Shown piece by piece: positions 25,158 through 32,769 of a stretch of 64,000 nt of DNA. Made by a program: the position numbers and the translations under genes. Positions within the stretch are counted from its first letter, which is position 1. Each line of letters starts with the position of its first letter. Source of the DNA: Blautia hominis (lineage in GTDB: Bacteria; Bacillota; Clostridia; Lachnospirales; Lachnospiraceae). Location of the stretch: the NCBI GenBank assembly GCA_002270465.1, contig NQOF01000008.1, positions 124,001-188,000 on the forward strand, given 5' to 3'. The notes under the pieces are model-generated. The model had not been told where the DNA came from. It searched no databases and worked only from the letters and a program-made list of their open reading frames with translations.

Positions 25158-26585
25158 TTACCCAAAGAGTTTTAAGATACGGATGGAGAGCTTCATATAA
25201 TCCCGGGTATAGCCTTCCTCCAGATTGCAGCTGAGTTCCTCCGTCATCTTTTTGATCCGGTATACCAGTGTATTCCTGTGGACAAACAATTCCTCTGAGG
25301 TGTGCAGAAGAGAACGCTCATTGTTCAGGTAGGCTTCCATGGTGCGCACCCGGTCCGTGGGCTGCTTCAGATCCAGACGGTGGAACCGGAGGATGTCCGG
25401 ATGGCAGGCTGCCAGGAGAACATCAGGGGTACTGTTTTTGATAATATAATCAATGGCCCTGGGATAAAAATCATAATAATGTTTGTCAGGCTGCCTTTCT
25501 TCCAGGGCAAAGAGCGCCTGTTTGTAGTGAAACCGGAGATCTTTTAAAAAACAGGCCGGAAGACTGATGCCTGCGGCCATGTGGTTGTGGCGGACAAGCC
25601 GGCTCAGACGGTGCTTCAAGGTATCGCTAGTCTCTTTCTTTTCATTATAGAGAAGCACCACGCCGCCGTCCAGACAGAAGATCTCACAGTGGGGAAGCTG
25701 TTGGGATATCATATGGGCAGCCAGAAGAAGTACCTGTTCTTCCAGAACCCCGTTCTCCCCGTGAAAGACCCAGAGACCGTAGGTATCCTCTGTGGACCAG
25801 TCATTGACTTCCAATTGTCGGTCAAGTTCTCTGTCACCGACCGGTATTCCCTTGATCAAATCACGGAAAACACTGTAGTGGTCACTGTCCGGAGGGGCCG
25901 CGGGACCCGTTTTCCCCATGGAAACAGCCAGAAGCCGTGTGATGCGGTCCAGAAGCTGGCAGTCCCCGTGGTTCAGTCTCCGGTTCCGCTCCACCAAAGT
26001 GATGCGTCCGCACTGTGCATGGTCATAATAGATAAAGGAGGAGAGGCAGTCAGAGAGGGCCTTCCGGTCAAAATGGTATTTGGTGGCACCCTGGTTAAAG
26101 AAATTCTGGTCTGTGCAGTCACGCCGCATGAAACGGATGCTGTCAATGGAACTGCAGCCATATTCCATAAGATGCGCCCACTCCTCATCCACATAGACCT
26201 CCTTATACTGTCTGCTGTATGCCAGAACATTGCAGTTGGCATCAAGAAGGACCATAGGATTGTGAAAGCAGTGCCAGCTCTCATCCAGGATCTTCTGATA
26301 ATCACACTGTTCGGCAGCGGCAGTTATAGAAGCATCCCAATCCTCATAGAAATCAAAAATACCCTGGATAATTTCAAATGCTTCGTCAAATTGTATGTCT
26401 TTTAGTTTGATGATGTCATTTTCCCATTGGCAGATCACATCATTTCCGCTGGGAAACACATAAACACAGTTGGTAGCATAGGCACGTCGGGCGCTTTTTA
26501 AAACAGCAGGCGTGTTGTCACTGATCTGAGATTCCGGATTCAGCGGCTTGAGCCTGTTGGCGATCATCCACATACTTAGTTTCAT
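25158..26585 (-). CDS. PucR/CdaR-type transcriptional regulator
   Basis: A 475-residue regulator with the C-terminal PucR helix-turn-helix (T-S-E-E-L-F-V-H-R-N-T-L-V-Y-R-I-K-K-M, about 435-455). The N-terminal half lacks the classic PucR domain and has a PAS/GAF-like sensor segment instead (N-P-M-V-L-L-D-A-N-C-N-V-L-A-Y-S). ATG 26585 follows AGGGGGAT; a longer reading to 26795 would translate into a family B mobile element and is rejected. It precedes the MFS/UroD operon on the same strand and is its likely regulator (inference). Confidence 0.85.
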   Translation of the reverse strand: MKLSMWMIANRLKPLNPESQISDNTPAVLKSARRAYATNCVYVFPSGNDVICQWENDIIKLKDIQFDEAFEIIQGIFDFYEDWDASITAAAEQCDYQKILDESWHCFHNPMVLLDANCNVLAYSRQYKEVYVDEEWAHLMEYGCSSIDSIRFMRRDCTDQNFFNQGATKYHFDRKALSDCLSSFIYYDHAQCGRITLVERNRRLNHGDCQLLDRITRLLAVSMGKTGPAAPPDSDHYSVFRDLIKGIPVGDRELDRQLEVNDWSTEDTYGLWVFHGENGVLEEQVLLLAAHMISQQLPHCEIFCLDGGVVLLYNEKKETSDTLKHRLSRLVRHNHMAAGISLPACFLKDLRFHYKQALFALEERQPDKHYYDFYPRAIDYIIKNSTPDVLLAACHPDILRFHRLDLKQPTDRVRTMEAYLNNERSLLHTSEELFVHRNTLVYRIKKMTEELSCNLEEGYTRDYMKLSIRILKLFG

Positions 26586-26740
26586 AATAAAAATCCCCCT
26601 GTTCTGCATAGGCCGGTCACACTCACCGCTTATATTAAGCGGGAGTTTTCCTGATGAGGTGAAAATGCAGCTTTGTATCAAAGTATAATACAATCTTAAA
26701 AGAATGTCGAGAGCTGTCGAAAGAGAAAAGAATAAAAAAG

Positions 26741-26882
26741 ACTGCTGTTCACTCCGTGTCCGGTAACACGCTTCGGGATGCACAGATATGGACATTCTGC
26801 CCCATATCGCGCTGCCTGCCTCGGGATTTTCATGCTTCCGGCATGAAAACGCCTCCCGGTACAGTGGTCTGTGAACCGTAAC
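26741..26882 (-). mobile_element. MITE family B, copy 2 (142 bp)
   Basis: Matches the copies at 13882-14024 (opposite orientation) and 34339-34480. The right end GTGAACCGTAAC is intact; the left end ACTGCTGTTCAC has diverged. Flanks TAAAAAAG (26733-26740) and TAAAAAGG (26883-26890) look like an 8-base target duplication with one change. The right duplication now supplies the T-tract of the pflA terminator. Confidence 0.8.
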
Positions 26883-26883
26883 T

Positions 26884-26919
26884 AAAAAGGCCTGCCGGAT
26901 TTTAATTTCTCCGGCAGGC
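26884..26919 (-). terminator. Terminator of the first pflB-pflA operon
   Basis: GCCTGCCGGA (26890-26899) and TCCGGCAGGC (26910-26919) form a perfect 10-bp stem; on the minus strand it is followed by CTTTTT (complement of 26884-26889). Confidence 0.85.
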
Positions 26920-26925
26920 GCAGTG

Positions 26926-27693
26926 TCAGGTGTAATGAGAGAGGAACCTTGTATGGGTTACATTTTCTATTCCGTCCAGAATGATCTCGTAAGCTGTCCG
27001 GGCCTCTTCTTTTGTGAGCTGTCTCGTGTCACACAAAGGATATTGAAGTCCCAGGTTATCGTATTTGACTTTTCCCATGGAATGATAGGGGAGCACTTCC
27101 ACGGCTTTTAGATTTTTTAGGGAACCGAGAAAAATACCCAGGGAAAATAGAGAGTCCCGGTCAAAGGTAATACCCGGTACAGCTACATGGCGGACCCAGA
27201 GAGGAACCTGGTGGGTGTCCAGATACCTGGCGAAATCCAGAATGTTTTTGTTGGAATGTCCAGTCAGGCTTTTGTGCTCATCTTCCCGGATATGCTTAAG
27301 GTCCAGCATCACCAGATCGGTAGCTTTTAAAAGCCGCTCTGCCTTTTTCAGATAATCCGGACTGTCTGCCCGGAATGTGACGCCGGAGGTATCCAGACAG
27401 GTGTGGATACCCTGGGCTTTGGCCTTTTCAAACAGTTCAGTCAGGAAGGGAAGCTGTAAAAGAGGCTCCCCTCCGGTGGCGGTCAGTCCGCCTGTGGCGT
27501 AAAAGGCACGGTTCCGGTCCATAGATGCGATGATCTCCTCCGTATCCATGAGGGTGCCTTCCCCCGGCTTCCAGGTATCGGGATTGTGGCAGTACAGGCA
27601 GCGCATGGGACAGCCCTGGAAAAATACAACATAGCGGACACCCGGTCCGTCCACGGTCCCGAAACTCTCCAGGGAGTGGATATATCCTTTCAT
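26926..27693 (-). CDS. pflA: Pyruvate formate-lyase activating enzyme, copy 1
   Basis: A 255-residue radical SAM enzyme that installs the glycyl radical on PflB. The cluster motif is C-P-M-R-C-L-Y-C-H-N (CxxxCxxC, about 29-36), preceded by G-T-V-D-G-P-G-V-R-Y. The gene lies 18 bases after pflB copy 1 on the same strand. Length is normal. A terminator follows immediately. Confidence 0.94.
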   Translation of the reverse strand: MKGYIHSLESFGTVDGPGVRYVVFFQGCPMRCLYCHNPDTWKPGEGTLMDTEEIIASMDRNRAFYATGGLTATGGEPLLQLPFLTELFEKAKAQGIHTCLDTSGVTFRADSPDYLKKAERLLKATDLVMLDLKHIREDEHKSLTGHSNKNILDFARYLDTHQVPLWVRHVAVPGITFDRDSLFSLGIFLGSLKNLKAVEVLPYHSMGKVKYDNLGLQYPLCDTRQLTKEEARTAYEIILDGIENVTHTRFLSHYT

Positions 27694-27711
27694 GTGGACA
27701 CCTGCCTTTTC

Positions 27712-29937
27712 CTATATATTCTGGTGGAAGGTTCTGGAGATTACTTCATCCTGCTGTTCTTTTGTCAGTTTGATAAAGTTTACGGCATAACCGGATACGC
27801 GGATCGTGAGCTGGGGATATTTTTCAGGATGTTTCTGTGCATTCAGAAGGGTATCCCTGTTAAACACATTTACGTTCAGGTGATGTCCGCCCTTTGCTGC
27901 GTAGCCGTCCAGCAGTGCCACCAGGTTTTTTGCTGCATTTCCGTTTTTGCCAAGAGCATCCGGTACGATGGAGAAGGTGTTGGAGATGCCGTCCTGGGCA
28001 TCCATAAAGGGCATCTTAGCCACAGTGGCCATGGAGGCAACCGCACCGTTGGTATCCCGCCCGTGCATGGGATTGGCTCCCGGTGCGAAGGCTTCTTCGG
28101 CTTTTCTTCCGTCCGGGGTGGACCCTGTGTTCTTACCGTAGGACACATTGGAAGTGATGGTCAGGATGGATGTGGTGGGAACACCTCCCCGGTAGGTGTG
28201 GTTTCCTTTGATGTACTGCATAAAGGTGTGGAGCACATCCTGGGCAATCCGGTCTGCGCGGTCATCGTCGTTTCCGTATTTCGGAAAATTCCCTTCAATC
28301 TCAAAATCAACAGCGATCCCCTGTTCATTGCGCACGGGTTTTACTTTGGCGTAACGGATGGCTGAGAGGGAGTCTGCCACAACGGAAAATCCGGCGATCC
28401 CGGTGGCGAACCAGCGGCGGACCTCCTTATCATGAAGGGCCATCTGCAGGCGTTCATAGCTGTATTTGTCGTGCATGTAATGGATGATGTTCAGGGCATT
28501 TACATAGACACCTGCCAGCCATTTCATCATATCCCTGTATTTTTCCATCACTTCATCATAGTTAAGATATTCGGACGTAATGGGACGGAATTTCGGTCCC
28601 ACCTGCTGGCCGGAAATCTCATCCACGCCGCCGTTGATGGCATAGAGCAGACATTTGGCCAGGTTGGCACGAGCGCCGAAGAACTGCATCTCTTTGCCAA
28701 TGCGCATGGAGGATACACAGCAGGCAATACCGTAGTCGTCTCCGTGTACCGGGCGCATCACGTCATCATTTTCATACTGGATAGCAGAGTGGCGGATGGA
28801 AATCTCGGCACAGTATTCCTTAAAGCTCTCAGGAAGTCTGGAGGACCATAAAACAGTCAGGTTCGGCTCCGGAGCAGCACCCAGATTGTCCAGGGTGTGA
28901 AGGTATCGAAAAGACATTTTTGTCACCAGGGGACGGCCGTCCAGCCCCATGCCGCCGATGGATTCCGTTACCCAGGTAGGGTCTCCCGCGAAGATCTGGT
29001 TGTAGTCAGGTGTGCGGGCAAAGCAGACAAGGCGGAGTTTCATAATAAACTGGTCAATGATCTCCTGTATCTGGGACTCCGTATAGGTTCCTTCCTTTAA
29101 ATCCCTTTCTGCATAGATATCCAGGAAGGTGGAAGTACGGCCAAGGCTCATGGCGGCTCCGTTCTGTTCCTTCACGGCTGCCAGGTAAGCAAAATACAGT
29201 GCCTGTGTGGCCTCAAGTATGTTCTCGGCAGGCCCGGAGATATCACAGCCGTAAATGCGGGCCAGTTCCTTCAGCATTTTCAGTGCACGGATCTGCTCTG
29301 AAAGTTCCTCCCGTTCACGGATCACATCAGAATACATGATACTGCGGGTGGTGGCTTTTTCTTCCTCTTTCTCCTCGATCAGGCGGTCTACCCCGTAGAG
29401 GGCAGCCCTTCTGTAATCGCCGATGATGCGCCCTCTGCCATAGGCGTCCGGAAGTCCGGTTATAATGTGGTTGGAACGGCAGGCCCGCATTTCAGGGGTG
29501 TAGGCATCAAACACACCGGCATTGTGGGTCTTTCTGTGTGCGGTGAAATATTCCACTACTTCAGGATCCACATGGTAGCCGTTGTCCTCACAGGCTTTGA
29601 CCGCCATTCGGATACCGCCGTATGGCTGCATGGAGCGCTTCAGCGGTTTGTCTGTCTGCAGTCCCACGATCTTTTCCTTGTCTTTATTCAGATAACCGGG
29701 GCCGTGGGATGTGATCGTGGATACGATCTTAGTGTCCATATCCAGAACTCCGCCCTTTTCCCGTTCTTCTTTTGTAAGGGCAAGAACCTGCTGCCACAGA
29801 TCTTTTGTGTCCTCAGTGGCTGATTTGAGAAAGGTTCCGTCCCCCTCGTATGGTGTATAATTCTGCTGGATAAAATCCCGTACATTAATTTCTTTTTCCC
29901 AGGCACCGCCTGTAAAGGTTCTCCATTCTGTTCTCAT
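27712..29937 (-). CDS. pflB: Formate acetyltransferase (pyruvate formate-lyase), copy 1
   Basis: A 741-residue glycyl-radical enzyme that converts pyruvate and CoA to acetyl-CoA and formate. The active-site Cys pair lies in G-I-A-C-C-V-S-S-M (about 407-408) and the radical Gly in [10 protein letters not shown] (about 716). The sequence follows the E. coli PflB pattern closely. ATG 29937 follows CAGGAGGTAA. Unlike copy 2 (38062) there is no ZTP riboswitch in its leader. Two pyruvate formate-lyases in one window suggest differently regulated isoenzymes. Confidence 0.94.
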   Translation of the reverse strand: MRTEWRTFTGGAWEKEINVRDFIQQNYTPYEGDGTFLKSATEDTKDLWQQVLALTKEEREKGGVLDMDTKIVSTITSHGPGYLNKDKEKIVGLQTDKPLKRSMQPYGGIRMAVKACEDNGYHVDPEVVEYFTAHRKTHNAGVFDAYTPEMRACRSNHIITGLPDAYGRGRIIGDYRRAALYGVDRLIEEKEEEKATTRSIMYSDVIREREELSEQIRALKMLKELARIYGCDISGPAENILEATQALYFAYLAAVKEQNGAAMSLGRTSTFLDIYAERDLKEGTYTESQIQEIIDQFIMKLRLVCFARTPDYNQIFAGDPTWVTESIGGMGLDGRPLVTKMSFRYLHTLDNLGAAPEPNLTVLWSSRLPESFKEYCAEISIRHSAIQYENDDVMRPVHGDDYGIACCVSSMRIGKEMQFFGARANLAKCLLYAINGGVDEISGQQVGPKFRPITSEYLNYDEVMEKYRDMMKWLAGVYVNALNIIHYMHDKYSYERLQMALHDKEVRRWFATGIAGFSVVADSLSAIRYAKVKPVRNEQGIAVDFEIEGNFPKYGNDDDRADRIAQDVLHTFMQYIKGNHTYRGGVPTTSILTITSNVSYGKNTGSTPDGRKAEEAFAPGANPMHGRDTNGAVASMATVAKMPFMDAQDGISNTFSIVPDALGKNGNAAKNLVALLDGYAAKGGHHLNVNVFNRDTLLNAQKHPEKYPQLTIRVSGYAVNFIKLTKEQQDEVISRTFHQNI

Positions 29938-30037
29938 AAAGTAATTACCTCCTGCTGTAATCATGAATCAAAGCTGGCAAAATTATGTGCAGCAGCCTTA
30001 AAGAAAAACAAGTTACCAAATATTTCCAAATTGTATA

Positions 30038-30047
30038 TTGTATACAA
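30038..30047. promoter_or_regulatory. Candidate GntR-type operator upstream of pflB copy 1
   Basis: TTGTATACAA, a perfect 10-base palindrome matching the core of FadR-subfamily GntR operators (TNGT-ATACNA), 100 bases upstream of the pflB start. Only the match is seen; no GntR gene is nearby. Confidence 0.35.
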
Positions 30048-30201
30048 AGTGTAACCTGTGCTATATAAATATCACAGTCGGAAGCCACTTGTCAATCTGG
30101 ATTAAAAAAGTATTGAATAAAATACAAAAGGAGGGGGCAAAGAAGGCTTTTTGTAGTTGAAAGCGGCAAAGTATAATGATAAACTAGAACCATGAAAAAG
30201 G

Positions 30202-30243
30202 GTAACCGTTCCGTGCCTTCACAGTTGCAAGGTGAATGGTTAC
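30202..30243 (+). mobile_element. MITE family A, minimal 42-bp derivative
   Basis: GTAACCGTTC at the left and GAATGGTTAC at the right are the family A ends, with C-A-C-A-G-T-T-G-C-A sequence from the left arm retained and most of the interior missing. Flanks GAAAAAGG (30194-30201) and AAAAAAGG (30244-30251) agree at 7 of 8 positions, as expected of a target duplication. The right duplication forms part of the AAAAAAGGAGG ribosome binding site of the next gene. Confidence 0.65.
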
Positions 30244-30264
30244 AAAAAAGGAGGCATTACACAT

Positions 30265-30618
30265 ATGTTATTTATAGAGTATCCAAAATGCAGCACCTGC
30301 CAGAAAGCAAAGAAATGGCTTACAGAGAAGGGAATAGAGTTTGAGGACCGCCATATGATAGAGGAAAACCCTACGAAGGAGGAACTGGAGACATGGTACC
30401 GTGCAAGCGGTCTGCCGCTGAAACGTTTTTTTAACACCAGCGGCATGAAGTATAAAGAGCTGAACCTGAAAGAGAAGCTGCCGGACATGAGTGAGGAAGA
30501 GCAGCTTGCGCTGCTTGCCACGGACGGTATGCTGGTAAAACGTCCGGTACTGGTGGGAGAATCCTTTGTTGTCACAGGATTTAAGGAAAAGGAGTGGATG
30601 GAGAAACTCGGTCTGTAA
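30265..30618 (+). CDS. ArsC/Spx-family protein (arsenate reductase-like)
   Basis: A 117-residue thioredoxin-fold protein of the ArsC/Spx/YffB family. The N-terminal C-S-T-C motif (residues 10-13) is in the form usual in clostridial Spx/MgsR-like reductases. Members act either as thiol-based reductases or, as Spx, as RNA polymerase-binding regulators of disulfide stress; the sequence does not settle which, and no other arsenic gene is adjacent. ATG 30265 follows AAAAAAGGAGG. It ends 15 bases before the GGDEF fusion gene, so the two may be co-transcribed. Confidence 0.87.
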   Translation: MLFIEYPKCSTCQKAKKWLTEKGIEFEDRHMIEENPTKEELETWYRASGLPLKRFFNTSGMKYKELNLKEKLPDMSEEEQLALLATDGMLVKRPVLVGESFVVTGFKEKEWMEKLGL

Positions 30619-30633
30619 AAATGAGGTGCAAAG

Positions 30634-32481
30634 ATGGCGATTGAAAAAGTAAAGGAGTATTTTAGCGGTTTCGGCATGGAGGGACGTATACTGGAATTTT
30701 CTCAGTCTTCAGCCACCGTAGAGCTGGCAGCCCAGGCTGCAGGATGCGAACCGGCCCGCATTGCCAAAACCCTGTCTTTTCTGGTGGACGGCGGGACTGT
30801 GCTTGTGGTGATGGCAGGAGATGCCAGGGTGGACAATAAAAAATTCAAAGAGTATTTTCACACGAAGGCTAAAATGCTTTCTCCCGATGAAGTGGAAGCC
30901 AGGACAGGACATGCAGTGGGCGGAGTATGCCCATTCGGAATTCCGGAGGATGTCCGGGTGTTCCTGGATCTCTCCATGAAAAGATTTAAGACCGTATTTC
31001 CGGCCTGCGGAAGCGCCAACAGTGCCATAGAATTGTCACTGGAGGAGATGGAGCGATACGCAAAAAGCCAGGGATTTATAGATGTATGCCGGGGATGGCA
31101 GCCGGAACCCTCGTCTGTTTCGGAACCCTCGTCTGTTTCGGAGTCCTTGTCTGTTTCGGAGCCGCTGCCTGTTTCGGAATCCGCGCACGTTTCCCCGTTC
31201 CCGCCTGTTCCGGAGCAGCCGCAAAAGTATCTTGCCCGTATGCCGGGCGGCTTTTTTATCTATGAGGCTGAGGAAGGTGAGAAGATCACTTATGTCAATG
31301 ACAACATATTAAAGCTTTACCGATGCGATGATATGGAGGCTTTTGTAAAGCTCACCAACGGTTCTTTTAGAGGCATGGTGCATCCCAAGGACTTGGAGCG
31401 TGTGGAAAGCGAGATCAAAAGGCAGATCGCATCCGGTACATACGACTACGTGGAATACAGGATCTGCTGCCAGGATGGTACTGTATTGTGGGTTGAGGAT
31501 TACGGGCGGCTGGTGGAGGATGAGAACGGCAGACATTATTTTTATGTTTTTCTTGTGGATGCCACGGAAAAGATCAGGCTGAGAAAGCTGGTGAACCGCA
31601 GGGATCACCTGCAGAGAATTCTCACCACACTGGCGAATGACGTAGATTTTGACATCCGCTGCAAAAACTGTACCGTTCATGTCTACGGCTGTTTTGAACA
31701 ACGGTTCGGAAGACCGCCCCGGAAGAAAGACTTCGTACCTTTCATGTGTGAGAATTGTGAGAAAAAGGGAGAACTCAAGTTGATGGTCCACAATCATCCC
31801 ATGGAGGAACCGCGTTTTGATAAGGAAGAGCAGGATGTGGTCGTGGTGGACGGGGAGGGCAATAATCTGTGGACCAGATGCCAGATCGCCCATTTCAAAG
31901 GGCAGGATGACGGTTTTGACAGAAAGATAGGCAGGATGCTGGACACACATGAACAGACCATGAGGGAAATCTATTACCGCCAGGGAGCGGAAAAGGACTG
32001 CCTCACGGGTATCTACAACCGCAGATCAGGAGAGCGTCTTATCAAACGGCGTCTGAAAAATATGGAGCGTATTTCCTCCTGCATGATGATCATGCTGGAT
32101 GTGGATGGGTTTAAAATGCTCAATGACACCTATGGCCATCCGTTTGGGGACAACATTCTTCTCCAAGTAGCATGTGCCCTCCAGTCTACCTTCCGGAAAA
32201 ACGATATCTGTGCCCGTATCGGCGGAGATGAATTTATGGTGTTTTTGGAGGGGGTGAGGGACAAAGGCGTTTGTCTGAAAAGGCTGCAGCAGCTTGTTAC
32301 CTATACGCTGCAGGATGAGAGTGTGGAACAGTATAACGTGACACTTTCCGCAGGGGTATCTTATCAGACAGGAAATAAGCTTTCCTATGAGGAGATGTAC
32401 CGGCGTGCGGATGAGGCCCTGTATCAGGCAAAGCGTGCGGGAAAACGTTCCTTCAGGGTATATAGTGAAAATGATGCTTGA
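30634..32481 (+). CDS. YbaK-like deacylase fused to PAS and GGDEF domains
   Basis: A 615-residue protein with an unusual order. Residues 1-152 form a complete YbaK/EbsC-type aminoacyl-tRNA deacylase domain (I-A-K-T-L-S-F, G-G-V-C-P-F-G, F-P-A-C-G-S-A-N-S-A). Residues 155-190 are a repetitive linker. Residues 205-335 resemble a PAS sensor, then a cysteine-containing stretch (C-K-N-C near 348, C-E-N-C near 375), and residues 450-612 are a diguanylate cyclase with R-I-G-G-D-E-F (about 528-534) and an intact inhibitory RxxD site (R-K-N-D) five residues before it. It probably makes cyclic di-GMP in the cytosol. Coupling to tRNA editing is not known to me. Confidence 0.88.
   Translation: MAIEKVKEYFSGFGMEGRILEFSQSSATVELAAQAAGCEPARIAKTLSFLVDGGTVLVVMAGDARVDNKKFKEYFHTKAKMLSPDEVEARTGHAVGGVCPFGIPEDVRVFLDLSMKRFKTVFPACGSANSAIELSLEEMERYAKSQGFIDVCRGWQPEPSSVSEPSSVSESLSVSEPLPVSESAHVSPFPPVPEQPQKYLARMPGGFFIYEAEEGEKITYVNDNILKLYRCDDMEAFVKLTNGSFRGMVHPKDLERVESEIKRQIASGTYDYVEYRICCQDGTVLWVEDYGRLVEDENGRHYFYVFLVDATEKIRLRKLVNRRDHLQRILTTLANDVDFDIRCKNCTVHVYGCFEQRFGRPPRKKDFVPFMCENCEKKGELKLMVHNHPMEEPRFDKEEQDVVVVDGEGNNLWTRCQIAHFKGQDDGFDRKIGRMLDTHEQTMREIYYRQGAEKDCLTGIYNRRSGERLIKRRLKNMERISSCMMIMLDVDGFKMLNDTYGHPFGDNILLQVACALQSTFRKNDICARIGGDEFMVFLEGVRDKGVCLKRLQQLVTYTLQDESVEQYNVTLSAGVSYQTGNKLSYEEMYRRADEALYQAKRAGKRSFRVYSENDA
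31108..31195 (+). repeat. 18-base tandem repeats encoding the linker of the GGDEF fusion
   Basis: About five units of 18 bases with core GTCTGTTTCGGA encode P-S-S-V-S-E, P-S-S-V-S-E, S-L-S-V-S-E, P-L-P-V-S-E, S-A-H-V-S-P. All are in frame. The first two are identical, suggesting recent expansion. Confidence 0.85.
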
Positions 32482-32506
32482 CAGAAAGTATTGTGTCGTT
32501 TAGAAT
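32478..32506 (+). promoter_or_regulatory. Promoter of the ABC-F gene
   Basis: -35 TTGACA (32478-32483), 17-base spacer, -10 TAGAAT (32501-32506). The -35 overlaps the stop codon of the preceding gene. The transcript would begin near 32513, about 255 bases before the ABC-F start. Confidence 0.65.
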
Positions 32507-32512
32507 GATATC

Positions 32513-32746
32513 TGCAGAGTGTTCTGCAAGAGAATGTAAAGAAAAGAGGGATAGGATGATTCAGTAGTTTATGATTCGGAGCATAGAAGACAGAGAGTAA
32601 CCTGCGCGTCAGGTCTGTTTTCGTTGCCGGAGAGTAGACTGACTGAAGAGTGGTATCATATCCTTTTGATGATATCTTTGCGGGTCCTGATATAGGTGCG
32701 CATATTTAAGAGTCTGTTTTTCCGGTGGAGAAACAGGCTCTTTTTA
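32513..32746 (+). promoter_or_regulatory. Attenuator leader of the ABC-F gene
   Basis: The leader contains a three-codon reading frame M-I-Q-stop (32556-32567) behind AGAGGGATAGG. Imperfect hairpins follow (such as ATCATATCC/GATGATAT near 32655), then a full terminator (32709-32746) only 24 bases before the ABC-F start. This is the layout of antibiotic-inducible ribosome-mediated attenuation known for several ABC-F genes. The alternative antiterminator pairing was not resolved by eye. Confidence 0.55.
32709..32746 (+). terminator. Leader terminator of the ABC-F gene
   Basis: GAGTCTGTTTTTCC (32710-32723) pairs with GGAGAAACAGGCTC (32727-32740) and is followed by TTTTT. It lies upstream of the gene, so it acts as an attenuator rather than an end signal. 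Confidence 0.8.
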
Positions 32747-32769
32747 TATCAGGAAAGAAGGGATGCATT

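Larger units (their letters stand above)
29938..30264. other. Intergenic: pflB leader and arsC-like leader
   Basis: A 327-base AT-rich divergent region. It holds the perfect palindrome TTGTATACAA (30038-30047), a candidate GntR-type operator, a -10-like TATAAT on the plus strand (30172-30177) for the arsC-like gene, and a 42-bp MITE derivative (30202-30243). Nothing else was recognised. Confidence 0.5.

Noticed and set aside
26586-26795. N-terminal extension of 70 residues for the second PucR-type protein
   Set aside because: It would be translated from inside MITE family B copy 2 and lacks a ribosome binding site; ATG 26585 has a good one.
31108-31195. Possible CRISPR-like or regulatory tandem repeat
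   Set aside because: The 18-base units have no spacers and are in frame inside the GGDEF fusion; they encode a linker.
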